NCBI GenBank assembly: GCA_965602805.1 | Contig: CBFCZK010000006.1 | Span: 62,001-126,000, forward strand | From: Thiomicrorhabdus sp965602805 | GTDB lineage: Bacteria > Pseudomonadota > Gammaproteobacteria > Thiomicrospirales > Thiomicrospiraceae | Reading direction: 5' to 3' | DNA: 64,000 nt | Shown: positions 26,547 to 35,428 of the stretch, piece after piece | Layout: each line of letters opens with the position of its first letter | Position numbering within the stretch: position 1 is the stretch's first letter | Notes under the pieces: model-generated | What the model was told of the DNA's origin: nothing | Database searches by the model: none | The model's input: only the letters and a program-made list of their open reading frames with translations | Program-made: the position numbers and the translations under genes

Positions 26547-28172
26547 TTATTGAGTTAAAGCGTAAACGGACACGGTCGGAATTTCATATAAGGTTGGCGT
26601 AATAGACACCGTTGGTAAAGCACTAGGATGCTTTTGATAGAGGCTAAACACTTCATCGGCTTCTTTTTTACGAAGATCATCGGCACTATAGCCATCAAAC
26701 CCCGCTAAATAAATCGCTTTAGCTTGCCCCGAAGTGGCAATGGCTAAAGCATAAGCCACAACTAACGAGCTTGGAAGAGTGCAGCTGGTTTCTTCAAATG
26801 CAAACTGGTTTGATTGAATAGTCAATCCAAAATCAAGAGTAGGTTTTGTACATAATTCGTCCTTAACATCATCTGGCAACATGTGAAACGGAGTTGCTAA
26901 GGGTTGGGACAATATTACATGCTCTGCACAATCCGCTAACAATCTAACCGGATGACACGCTGCACGAATATCAATCAGCGATTCATTAACATTCTTTTGT
27001 GTATTTAACGCAATGACATAAGGCTGTTTCAATTGAATAAACGCTTCAATGGCTTTTCGGTGCTGCTTAACACTTGGTCCCGCCCCTAAAATAATGATTT
27101 CTCTCCCTGCCAGAACTTGTGCAGGTTGCCACGAGCCCGTTGGCTCACCAGAGAAGAAATGTCTAGCAGCTTTCAAGGTGCTTAAATTAAAACGCTTACC
27201 ACCTTCCGTTTTAAGATGGTCAATCACCGCGATAATATCTTCATCGTCATATCGACTGTCACCCATCATTTCCTGGACATAAGAAGGATGAATGCCATAT
27301 TTTCCAGCCAGATAGTAATAAGAATTGCTCCCCCAACCATAATGCTTTTGCAGGCTATCAAAGTGCTTACGAATCACCTCAAATAAGGACGTAATATTTC
27401 CTGGCTTGTTCCACCGCGTTTGCAGTTCAATCGCCAGGTATTCGGTTTTTACGTTCCCAGGGCCGCGCCCCATCCCTGTTACAGTCGCATCAATCCATTG
27501 CACTCCTTCATCAATCGCCCTTAACGAGTTCGCTAATGCGTTACCCATATTATCATGAGTATGAATGCCTAAAGCACCTGTCCAAGCCATCTTAAAAGTT
27601 TGAACAATTCGAGAAACATCGTCAGGAACCAAGCTTCCCATACTATCAGCGAAATAAAGTACATCTATAGGATATTGACAGGCTTTTTGAGCCAAATGAA
27701 TAATTTCTTTTTCATCACAGTCAGCAATTTGCATCAAATTAAACCCAACCTGATACCCCTTCGATTTCAGCCAATTGGCAGCAGGTAAGCAAGCTTCAAA
27801 CTGACTTACATGACATGCCACTCGTACTAAAGTAACAGGCGAGCTTTTTGCCTCTACAAACAACTTCTCAAGAACAGCTTCCAACCCGTCTGTGTCTTCA
27901 ACTAATTCACTGCCATTCAGCATCACACCGATTTTATTCTGTAACCATTCTGGAATGTCTAAATCGTTTAAAAAAGAATCTGTACTATAAGCATACCCCC
28001 CCTTAAACCCCTGAGCTTTTAATGAACGGAAGCCAATCTCAAGATAATCTACTTTCAATACAGCCATTGCCCGAAAATAATCATAAACCAACTTATCCTC
28101 AAAGTCCCAAGCATTGTAATACCCGCCATCCCTAAGAGTACAGTCTAAAAGCTTTATATTCTTTATCTTCAT
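26547..28172 (-). CDS. DRE-TIM aldolase fused to a Rossmann-like domain
   Basis: The 541-aa protein has an N-terminal HMGL-like DRE-TIM barrel (about residues 1-290): LLDCTLRDGGYYNAW carries the catalytic Arg-Asp, ALGIHTHDNMGNALANS gives the metal-binding His-x-His, and GMGRGPGNVKTEYL closes the barrel. Such barrels include 4-hydroxy-2-oxovalerate aldolase. The C-terminal part (about 345-541) begins REIIILGAGPSVKQH, recalling the nucleotide-binding start of DUF115/MptE-like or Maf glycosyltransferase domains, and ends with a conserved-looking AIYLAGFDGYSADDL. It is followed by KdsB-like and HAD genes. I infer a carbon-chain-forming step for an unusual acidic sugar, possibly with transfer; both are unproven. 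Confidence 0.7.
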   Translation of the reverse strand: MKIKNIKLLDCTLRDGGYYNAWDFEDKLVYDYFRAMAVLKVDYLEIGFRSLKAQGFKGGYAYSTDSFLNDLDIPEWLQNKIGVMLNGSELVEDTDGLEAVLEKLFVEAKSSPVTLVRVACHVSQFEACLPAANWLKSKGYQVGFNLMQIADCDEKEIIHLAQKACQYPIDVLYFADSMGSLVPDDVSRIVQTFKMAWTGALGIHTHDNMGNALANSLRAIDEGVQWIDATVTGMGRGPGNVKTEYLAIELQTRWNKPGNITSLFEVIRKHFDSLQKHYGWGSNSYYYLAGKYGIHPSYVQEMMGDSRYDDEDIIAVIDHLKTEGGKRFNLSTLKAARHFFSGEPTGSWQPAQVLAGREIIILGAGPSVKQHRKAIEAFIQLKQPYVIALNTQKNVNESLIDIRAACHPVRLLADCAEHVILSQPLATPFHMLPDDVKDELCTKPTLDFGLTIQSNQFAFEETSCTLPSSLVVAYALAIATSGQAKAIYLAGFDGYSADDLRKKEADEVFSLYQKHPSALPTVSITPTLYEIPTVSVYALTQ

Positions 28173-29033
28173 TTATTCTACCGTTACTGACCTGGCTAAA
28201 TTTCTAGGTTGATCCACATCGGTACCTTTAATCAGTGCCACATGATAGCTGAGTAACTGCAAGGCAATATTAAAGGTGATGGGTGCGGTGATGCGACCTA
28301 CATTGGTGGTGGTTTTGACGACTTTAAAACCGGGCTCGGAGCTTATATTGGACTTTTCGTCTTCAAAGACGATCATTTGGCCACCGCGTGCGTTGACTTC
28401 TTGTAGATTGGATTTTAACTTCTCTAAAAGATCATCATGCGGGGCAATTGCGACTACTGGAATATGTTCATCAATTAAGGCTAGTGGACCGTGTTTTAAT
28501 TCGCCTGCGGGATAGGCTTCTGCATGGATGTAACTGATTTCTTTAAGCTTTAATGCCCCTTCCATGGCGATTGGATACATGGTGCCTCGACCTAAGAACA
28601 AGGCACTATTTTTATCGGCGAAGGTTTTGGCTATTTCCATGATTTGATCTTCATGTGCTAAGGCATTTTTGACCAGGCCTGGTAGCTTTTGTAGACCTTT
28701 TACAATAGTGATTTCGCGTTTTTCACTCATCAAGCCTTTTGTTTTACCTACGCAAGTGAGTAGTAACGCTTGGTACTCTTGCTGTTTTAGCGCTACAAAT
28801 CGCTCGGTAAGCTTTAGGCGTTCGGCCAAACCTTGCGGCGTGAGTACGTAGCGGTAGCCCAGTTTATTATCACTGGCGGCAAACCGCTCGGCCTTGACCC
28901 AACCTTTCTCTATTACCGCCTTTAGCACGTAATTGGCTTTACCAATACTGCAGCCAATTTTTTTGGCTAAGGCTCTTTGGTTGGCCTCTGTCGGTGCATG
29001 TTGTAGTGCTTTAAGCACACTTTCTGTTTGCAT
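28173..29033 (-). CDS. MarR-type winged helix fused to C-terminal SIS region of GlmS
   Basis: A continuous 286-aa frame joins two families. Residues 1 to about 92 match the EPS-associated MarR-type regulators (SIGKANYVLKAVIEKGWVK, then a wing with NKLGYRYVLTPQGL). Residues about 93-286 match the last third of glucosamine-6-phosphate synthase: LFLGRGTMYPIAMEGALKLK, ELKHGPLALID and the C-terminus DQPRNLARSVTVE. The glutaminase domain and most of SIS1 are absent, and the invariant C-terminal Lys (Lys603 in E. coli numbering) is Arg281, so aminotransfer is unlikely; E165 and H181 are kept. As first gene of the island operon it could be a sugar-phosphate-responsive regulator, or a deletion relic between a regulator gene and glmS. 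Confidence 0.8.
   Translation of the reverse strand: MQTESVLKALQHAPTEANQRALAKKIGCSIGKANYVLKAVIEKGWVKAERFAASDNKLGYRYVLTPQGLAERLKLTERFVALKQQEYQALLLTCVGKTKGLMSEKREITIVKGLQKLPGLVKNALAHEDQIMEIAKTFADKNSALFLGRGTMYPIAMEGALKLKEISYIHAEAYPAGELKHGPLALIDEHIPVVAIAPHDDLLEKLKSNLQEVNARGGQMIVFEDEKSNISSEPGFKVVKTTTNVGRITAPITFNIALQLLSYHVALIKGTDVDQPRNLARSVTVE
28672..28683. repeat. Dispersed palindrome ACCAGGCCTGGT, copy 4
   Basis: Exact copy inside the GlmS-derived part of the MarR-SIS chimera, read in frame as Pro-Gly-Leu-Val (residues 119-122). Confidence 0.9.
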
Positions 29034-29118
29034 TCGTTATGCCTGTTTACGCTTATTAACACCTGCTAACACTTAACTGGATGGGCGCTTTAATTGCTTG
29101 GTCTTGTTCAAGCGGTGA

Positions 29119-29147
29119 ACTATACATAAATTGACATATTTTTACAA
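29119..29147 (-). promoter_or_regulatory. Candidate promoter of the polysaccharide operon
   Basis: On the minus strand, TTGTAA (29147-29142), a 17-bp spacer and TATAGT (29124-29119) stand 86 bp before the start of the MarR-SIS gene, the first gene of the operon. It is the best-scoring sigma70-like arrangement I see in this gap. Confidence 0.5.
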
Positions 29148-29177
29148 TTTATAGATTCATTAAATAAGTACTTTTTA

Positions 29178-29202
29178 GTACCTAGGTGACTTAACTAGGT
29201 AC
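29178..29202. promoter_or_regulatory. Inverted repeat, candidate operator upstream of the island operon
   Basis: GTACCTAG (29178-29185) and CTAGGTAC (29195-29202) are perfect 8-bp arms around a 9-bp centre; a further AGTAC lies 8 bp to the left. Its centre is about 43 bp upstream of the -35. Size and symmetry suit a dimeric winged-helix protein such as the one encoded by the first gene. It could alternatively be a recombinase site, since it also lies 124 bp from the end of the recombinase genes. Confidence 0.4.
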
Positions 29203-29325
29203 AGAGAGTGTATCCACTCCAGTTCGAAACCTTGTGGTTAAACTATTTAGCTGAGTTAGAGAAAAATCTAGATATAAAAAAGTGTTGATACCCACTTTTG
29301 GCGTTAAAATTTGAACGCACTCATG

Positions 29326-32300
29326 TCACAAATTAAAAATCGCTAAAAGATAGATCGCGTATTGGTAATGCTCTAACAAAACGATCTTCCCAGTTTTATC
29401 AATCTCTGTTGGCTCAAGTTCTACATTTCCAAATTCATTTCCACAGGCAATGCGGGCATTTATTGCAATTAACGGATTAGCTTTACTATTAGAAACCTTT
29501 TTAAATAATTTGCTCCAATGGGTTTCAAGCTCGGCAGCACTCTTTTCATGATAGATGCTCGGATGAATGCGCACTCTTATTTTACTATTGGGCAACTTCA
29601 TAAACTTAAGCAGACGAAAGTAATCTTCAAACGACCGCTCATCCACTAACCTTACCCTGTATAAGGCCTTTTTGCGGGCGTGATTCAAATAGAGTTTTAA
29701 ACCAGATGCCACATCAGCGCATTCAAACGCCCCCAAGGAAAGCCGCTTCATTAATTTATTTAGACGTTTTTCGAGGGCATGACCTCTTCGTAGCGTATAA
29801 GGATGATTAAATCGGTCATTCCCCTTGCTGGTTTTTAACTCCGAAACGGCCAACACATTCGTTTGAATCTTCTCCATTAATTCAAAGGGCAGTCCAAATG
29901 CCTTAGCCACCTCTAAAGGCTGGTTTCTAAAAACAAATAATTGCTGAATAATAGGGTATAAAAGACCTAAAATAGAGGGGTTGGCGGCAAGATTTGTTAA
30001 GTCAAATGCAGAGACCGCTGGCTTATTATCTTTAAGGGTCACAGAATCGATTGTTTCAAATCCGCAAAACTTTTCCAACTTTAGTTCTAATACTTGCAGG
30101 ACACCTTGTTCGATCAGTTTATGTTCATCAATACTCTTTGAATACCTTGAATCACCGAAAAGCTTTTTCTTAAAACGTGTTCGCTGATACGGTTTATCAG
30201 ATGGAAATACCCAAAACTGGTCAATTGCAGCCTCTAAAACAGATTGGGGTGTGGTTTCAAAATAAGTAGACTCCATCTCGTAAATAAGATGAAGATAACT
30301 TTTACAGGTGGTATCAGGTACTTTATGTCCCAGTAGCTCTCCCAACTGCAAAAGAGTTGACCTTGGCATGACCTGATTTTCATTTGGAAAGTACTTTCGC
30401 ACAAAGTTAATGGATTGCCCACGGCTGTAAAACTGCTTAAGGGTATCCAAATCCTGGTGAGAATCCAGATGTTTGAGCTTGGCGCCCCCAAACCAGACCC
30501 CCACTTCTGGCTTATCCACTTGCATCAATCTAAGCATATACACATTGGCAAAACTGTGTCTTAGCCCGTGAAAGACAAAGGTTTCATCGCCGGTGATCTG
30601 CCGACAATAATCCCGCACCGGATCAATCACCTCACTGTCCTTCGCCATGCCGGTCAAGAATGTATTAAGCAGGTACTCGCCTTTCATATTCACTCGGAAC
30701 TTGTGCCAATTCATCAAGGCCTCAAGGTAGGGTTTGGGAACAAAATCAACTAAATCGAGTCGTCGACGCGAATATTGATTTTTTAACCCCCGCGCCTTAT
30801 GAGAACGGACAAACATAAAAGGTCTTTCAGGCGAACCATAAATGTCTAACACTCGAAGTCCCATGGCCTCATTTCGTCTTAGTCCACAAAAGTAGCCTAA
30901 GATAAAGGCGCATGCCATTATGCGATGTTCTGGCATCAATTGGTCTCGTGCTGTTTTTGGTGTTAAAAGAAACTTTAAAATCTCATACCCCTCATACGGG
31001 GTCAAATAATTTGCATTCACACTAGAGACTATATCTGTGCCCTCCAACTCATGCAGGGGCAACGCCATCACATTGTGCTGCCACTGCAAAAAATGGATAA
31101 ACGACCCGAGATGCTTACCAATCTCATTATCTTTAGAACGATCAATGACCTCTTGGAGCAAGTCTATCCAATCCTCCTCTTCGAGATTGGCAACATCGAT
31201 ATTATCAAACACCGCCAAAACCAAACTATAAACGCCTCGAAAATAACGCATGATGGCACCCACCTTAAGATTGGCCTTTAGGCGATGCTGGTTGATTTTT
31301 TGGCCCCGCTCTTCACTGTATAAATACTGAAGCCAGGAGACTAACCAAATCGACATCAAGGACATTGTCTGAGGTGGGTGGGCTAAACGGTCATTTAAAA
31401 ACAGCAGCGCCTTATTTTTAGTCATTGATTCTAAGGTCTTTAGAATTTGCTTCATGACTGTCAATTGTCCGGAAAAACTCGATACTTTTTCAAAATGCCC
31501 AGGCTCACCATTCTCTTGAATGTCCGATTCATGTTGAAATAACTGCGCTGCCCGTTGCACTGAAAGCAGTGGTTTAGTTTGCTTTGGCTCCATAGATTGC
31601 GCTTTAGGGCTTGGTTTTTTTACCGTAGCCACACCGTTTAATACTCTAAATTTGGCCTCATCGGATAAGGGCGTGTAATTCATTTTTTGAGTCATTATTG
31701 GGTGGAAAAAAGCCGGGCGCTTCATGAAATACCCGGCACCTGCCACCTCCAAAATCTGTGATAAAACCATGGGCAATTGAAGGTTAATTGGCAAACTACG
31801 GTTCTTTTTCAAAAATAAATTGAGAAATATTTTTATGCATTTTTGCACATCTTTAGACTTGAATACCTTCTCAGTCGATTCATCTCGAATTGAACTGCGC
31901 CTCAAACGCTCGATAAGACAGACCATGGTGATGCAATGTAGTTGGGCAAAATGGCCTGGCACAATTCCATTGTCAATATACACCCGCACTTTTTGGTCAC
32001 CTAGGTCAGAAAAATCGCTCTTTTTAAGGTTTAAAACGGCCTTAACGCTAGAGGCATGAAGTAGGTTGGAATCAAAAATAGTGCTCAAACAAATCAACCC
32101 AAGGAGTGCATGGTCATCAAGCGTGGCGCAGAACTTTAAACCGAATTCGATGGCTGAGCGATAATAATGCGCCAAGCTAGCATTGAACATCTGCTTTTCA
32201 CGCACAACCGGTAAAACCTTAGGCAGGATTAAAACCTCTTGCATGGGTTGGTGTGATTTCCATTGCAGATTGTTCGTGACGTAATCAATAAATCGATTTA

Positions 32301-32604
32301 ACAGTCTCTGTGCAACAGCGACCTGCTCAGGTTCAAAATCCTTTTTAATCACCCGAGTTTCAATCACCCCCAGATTGAACCGGTGGTCAGGTTTGGTGAA
32401 CAGGTCAAACGTTCGATACTTGGCATCAACCCCTTTCAAAAAGGCATCGACAATTAATCTGATATAAAACTGAGTATGAATTTCAGCCTGTTCTAAAGAG
32501 GTAAGCTTTGTCAGTTTTGGCAACCAGTAGCGACAAGATTTGTCGACTAACTCGTTATATTGCGCCTCTCTTTCTTGGTTAGTCTGCACGTTGTCCAAAG
32601 TCAT
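29326..32604 (-). CDS. Giant tyrosine-recombinase-like protein A (1092 aa)
   Basis: The 1092-aa protein carries a tyrosine-recombinase catalytic core in its middle: box I GYFCGLRRNEAMGL (Arg576), a Lys-containing strand RSHKARGLKN, box II HGLRHSFAN (His679, Arg682), GELLGHKVPDTTCKSYLHL (His760, nucleophile Tyr770). All catalytic positions are present, so it may be active. Unusually, about 550 residues precede the core and about 320 follow it, whereas ordinary integrases are 300-450 aa in total. The TAATG junction with the gene upstream implies translational coupling. It is last in a three-gene operon near attR. Multi-recombinase systems (Tn554, RIT elements, GInts) also use several tyrosine recombinases, but I cannot say whether this belongs to any of them. 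Confidence 0.75.
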   Translation of the reverse strand: MTLDNVQTNQEREAQYNELVDKSCRYWLPKLTKLTSLEQAEIHTQFYIRLIVDAFLKGVDAKYRTFDLFTKPDHRFNLGVIETRVIKKDFEPEQVAVAQRLLNRFIDYVTNNLQWKSHQPMQEVLILPKVLPVVREKQMFNASLAHYYRSAIEFGLKFCATLDDHALLGLICLSTIFDSNLLHASSVKAVLNLKKSDFSDLGDQKVRVYIDNGIVPGHFAQLHCITMVCLIERLRRSSIRDESTEKVFKSKDVQKCIKIFLNLFLKKNRSLPINLQLPMVLSQILEVAGAGYFMKRPAFFHPIMTQKMNYTPLSDEAKFRVLNGVATVKKPSPKAQSMEPKQTKPLLSVQRAAQLFQHESDIQENGEPGHFEKVSSFSGQLTVMKQILKTLESMTKNKALLFLNDRLAHPPQTMSLMSIWLVSWLQYLYSEERGQKINQHRLKANLKVGAIMRYFRGVYSLVLAVFDNIDVANLEEEDWIDLLQEVIDRSKDNEIGKHLGSFIHFLQWQHNVMALPLHELEGTDIVSSVNANYLTPYEGYEILKFLLTPKTARDQLMPEHRIMACAFILGYFCGLRRNEAMGLRVLDIYGSPERPFMFVRSHKARGLKNQYSRRRLDLVDFVPKPYLEALMNWHKFRVNMKGEYLLNTFLTGMAKDSEVIDPVRDYCRQITGDETFVFHGLRHSFANVYMLRLMQVDKPEVGVWFGGAKLKHLDSHQDLDTLKQFYSRGQSINFVRKYFPNENQVMPRSTLLQLGELLGHKVPDTTCKSYLHLIYEMESTYFETTPQSVLEAAIDQFWVFPSDKPYQRTRFKKKLFGDSRYSKSIDEHKLIEQGVLQVLELKLEKFCGFETIDSVTLKDNKPAVSAFDLTNLAANPSILGLLYPIIQQLFVFRNQPLEVAKAFGLPFELMEKIQTNVLAVSELKTSKGNDRFNHPYTLRRGHALEKRLNKLMKRLSLGAFECADVASGLKLYLNHARKKALYRVRLVDERSFEDYFRLLKFMKLPNSKIRVRIHPSIYHEKSAAELETHWSKLFKKVSNSKANPLIAINARIACGNEFGNVELEPTEIDKTGKIVLLEHYQYAIYLLAIFNL

Positions 32605-35297
32605 TAACCCTTCATTCTTGATTTGATCGGCTTAAAGCCCATTGAAGATAAATGGCGAACCAACATGGGTTCAAAACAAGATTCTAAGGCGGAAAGATTC
32701 AACGCGGAGTAAGAAGAGTGTGGTTCAAAGCCATAGATAAAATGTCCCAAAAAAGCATCGAGTAAATCAGAAGAAATCGATTCTGAAATTGCCTGCGTTC
32801 TCAATAGATGACGTCCGCCATTAACCGGTAAACCAATGTGTTGATTTTTGTGAAGTTGGGTTAAAAAGTGGTTCAAAGAGAGCGCCTCAATACTCTTTTT
32901 TTTGAAATCGATATGAAAGAAAACCGGTAGCCCTTCCAAATCAAAGACAAAACGATCGCCTTCTTTACGATGACTTATATGCAACTCCCAATCCCTAAAA
33001 GCCTCAAGAACCTTGGTATAAAGCTCAAAATCTAATAGTGGGAGTTTACCCAAGAGAGTCTTAAGGTGTTTAAAATAGAAACTAAGCTGTTGTCGCATCA
33101 TTGAATTAAGATAGGTCATTCTCGCGTGACTGGAGTCCAGATCGTCTTTATCTGAGATGACGACCCATTTGAGATCGTCACTCATAAGCCGCCAGTTGGG
33201 CAAAATATCATGTACCCCTCTATAGCCGGTGGCATAAGAAAAGAAAAATAAGGTATAAAGTGAATACACTTGGTGGTATTTAAGCAACGCCTCCAATCCC
33301 GATACCGGCAATGTCTCTAATTCTGTTTTAAACTCCTTATTAATTTTTTTAACCACGTCTTTTCGTGGCACCAAAGCCGATCCCACAAACTCTTCCGAGG
33401 CCATATCAGGCCACTCATTTAGTGTCTGAAATTCAATATTAGAGCAAGCAAGACCAATCAAACGTTGCTCCCAAAACTGCATATATTTAGATTGAATATC
33501 ACTCTCTTTTAGCCTGGTATAAAACAGTTTAGAATGAGAGTGCATCGTACTCTTACCCGTAAAATAAGCGCTATAGACAGCATCATAATCATGCAGAGCG
33601 GCATTTAATAGATACTGTTCTACTTTCTTTAAATTGATCTCAAGCCCTGGATATTGTGCTCTAATTCGCTTAAAGAAAAGCTTAAAGGTTTCATCAAAGT
33701 CAGTGATTGTCCACACAAACCCAAAGTTCTTAAAGGATTCAGAAAACTCCTTTTTCATAACAAAACTATCCGTCTTATATTGATTGAGAACTTCTTCAGT
33801 CCTTAAAATAAGCCTTGCTAACCATTCTGACATGGGAATCCGATATTGATTGGAGACGCTCTGTGTTCCATTAAATGAGTTATTGTTTTTCACCATATTG
33901 ACAAGCGGCACCTCTTCAATCCAATACCCCTTAATATGATTATTTTTACTCTTATTAATGACAAAATGTTTTGAAACCGGGCTACCGGACCTTAGACGTT
34001 TTAACTGTAAAACCTCCTCTAAAGCACTTCCCTTAAAGAAGCAGGTAGCCAAAACGGACGCAGCAATGAATGGGTGCACTTTTGTGCGGTCATCGTAATT
34101 AGAAAATGAATCTGTGTTCGAGAAGTGATTCAACTCAGAAAGAAAAACCTCTACCGTATATTCGTCTAGTAATGATGTATTCGTTATGAAGCGCTGATTT
34201 GCACGAATCGTAGCGTCACCAAAATATTTGGCATTGACCTTACGCTTGGCATAATCCAACTCTGAAGCCACGTTTTCAGTTCGACTCGGCCGTCGCTTAG
34301 TTGTACGCGTTACGCTTGCTAAAGGTAGTTTAATACTGGTATTCAAAACAAAATCTTGAATATCAAGTAACTTTGAAGGCTCACCCTCCAGATTAAAAAA
34401 ATCATTATTCACATAACTGTCAAGTTCAAACGCGCCAATTTCGTCACTCTCCATTGAATTTACTGTCGTGTAATTGGTATTCCTAAGGATGGAAACCTGG
34501 TTATTTCGACCAATGATGCCCGAACCTTTTTGCTTACCACCTCCGCCTTTTCGTTCTCCTGAATAGATCTTAGTTTGTCGAATTAATTTAACGGCTAAAA
34601 GAAGATTTAAACGAATAAGCCTATCCACATATTCAAACTTTCTAGACTTACTTGACGCTTCAGATACTGCATTTGGAGTATGTCCTGACAAAATGACATT
34701 AAATATGCCGACCGTCACTGAGGCAGACGAAAGTGCATCAATGCCGCTGACGGAAACTGTTCTCGCCTCTATTAACTTTCTAATCTGAACGGCAATCGCA
34801 TATAGCCTTGATTGTTCTTTAGAGAAATCAACTTGATTAAGAAGAAGCACTGCGAGTGGCAATGCAACAAATCGACTAAAGTCTGTTTGATCACCGTTTA
34901 ATCTTAATAAAACCACATAAAGTGGATTTTTTGTTGCAATACCATGGATATCTGTTTTGGAATAAAGTTGGTAATGCTTATTATCCAATAACTCAAAGCC
35001 ATCCCTTATGGCCTCGATCAGTTCCAACCAAGTTGCTATATCAAATTTATATTCAGTGGCCTTTATTAGATCGCGAAAAATTAGCTCAATGCTGTTCAAA
35101 GCATTTTTTAGCCCATGAAAATTATAAGGCACGTCAAAGCGCATCAATAACTGACAAACCTTTAAATGCTGTTCAAATGGCAGCTTTTCTAAAAGCGGCT
35201 TCCACCCCAAGAGAGCGTAACACGGTCCTTCGCTCTCATGAGTCAGCCAATAAAAGGTCTGTTCAAATTCTTTTTTAATTTCATCTGACTCGGTCAT
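32604..35297 (-). CDS. Giant tyrosine-recombinase-like protein B (about 897 aa)
   Basis: From ATG 35297 (GGGGAGAGG just upstream; the frame is open to 35315) the product is about 897 aa with a divergent tyrosine-recombinase core near its C-terminus: YATGYRGVHDILP (Arg693), VVISDKDD (candidate Lys), NGGRHLLRTQ (His830, Arg833) and FLGHFIYGFEPHSSYSALN (His852, Tyr863). Only about 35 residues follow the nucleophile. The first 680 residues are unassigned; a Gly/Lys-rich linker (ERKGGGGKQKGSG) sits near residue 262. It ends in a TAATG overlap with gene A, so the two proteins are probably made in fixed ratio and may act as a complex. Confidence 0.7.
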   Translation of the reverse strand: MTESDEIKKEFEQTFYWLTHESEGPCYALLGWKPLLEKLPFEQHLKVCQLLMRFDVPYNFHGLKNALNSIELIFRDLIKATEYKFDIATWLELIEAIRDGFELLDNKHYQLYSKTDIHGIATKNPLYVVLLRLNGDQTDFSRFVALPLAVLLLNQVDFSKEQSRLYAIAVQIRKLIEARTVSVSGIDALSSASVTVGIFNVILSGHTPNAVSEASSKSRKFEYVDRLIRLNLLLAVKLIRQTKIYSGERKGGGGKQKGSGIIGRNNQVSILRNTNYTTVNSMESDEIGAFELDSYVNNDFFNLEGEPSKLLDIQDFVLNTSIKLPLASVTRTTKRRPSRTENVASELDYAKRKVNAKYFGDATIRANQRFITNTSLLDEYTVEVFLSELNHFSNTDSFSNYDDRTKVHPFIAASVLATCFFKGSALEEVLQLKRLRSGSPVSKHFVINKSKNNHIKGYWIEEVPLVNMVKNNNSFNGTQSVSNQYRIPMSEWLARLILRTEEVLNQYKTDSFVMKKEFSESFKNFGFVWTITDFDETFKLFFKRIRAQYPGLEINLKKVEQYLLNAALHDYDAVYSAYFTGKSTMHSHSKLFYTRLKESDIQSKYMQFWEQRLIGLACSNIEFQTLNEWPDMASEEFVGSALVPRKDVVKKINKEFKTELETLPVSGLEALLKYHQVYSLYTLFFFSYATGYRGVHDILPNWRLMSDDLKWVVISDKDDLDSSHARMTYLNSMMRQQLSFYFKHLKTLLGKLPLLDFELYTKVLEAFRDWELHISHRKEGDRFVFDLEGLPVFFHIDFKKKSIEALSLNHFLTQLHKNQHIGLPVNGGRHLLRTQAISESISSDLLDAFLGHFIYGFEPHSSYSALNLSALESCFEPMLVRHLSSMGFKPIKSRMKG

Positions 35298-35428
35298 GCC
35301 CTCTCCCCTGCACATCTATATTTAAGTGTAGCCCTATCCCATGAGGCACTGGATTGATGTCATAGGCTGGTGATAAGACCCGTCCTTTATTTAACGATGT
35401 ATTTTGGCCGGCACAGACTTCTTTCATA

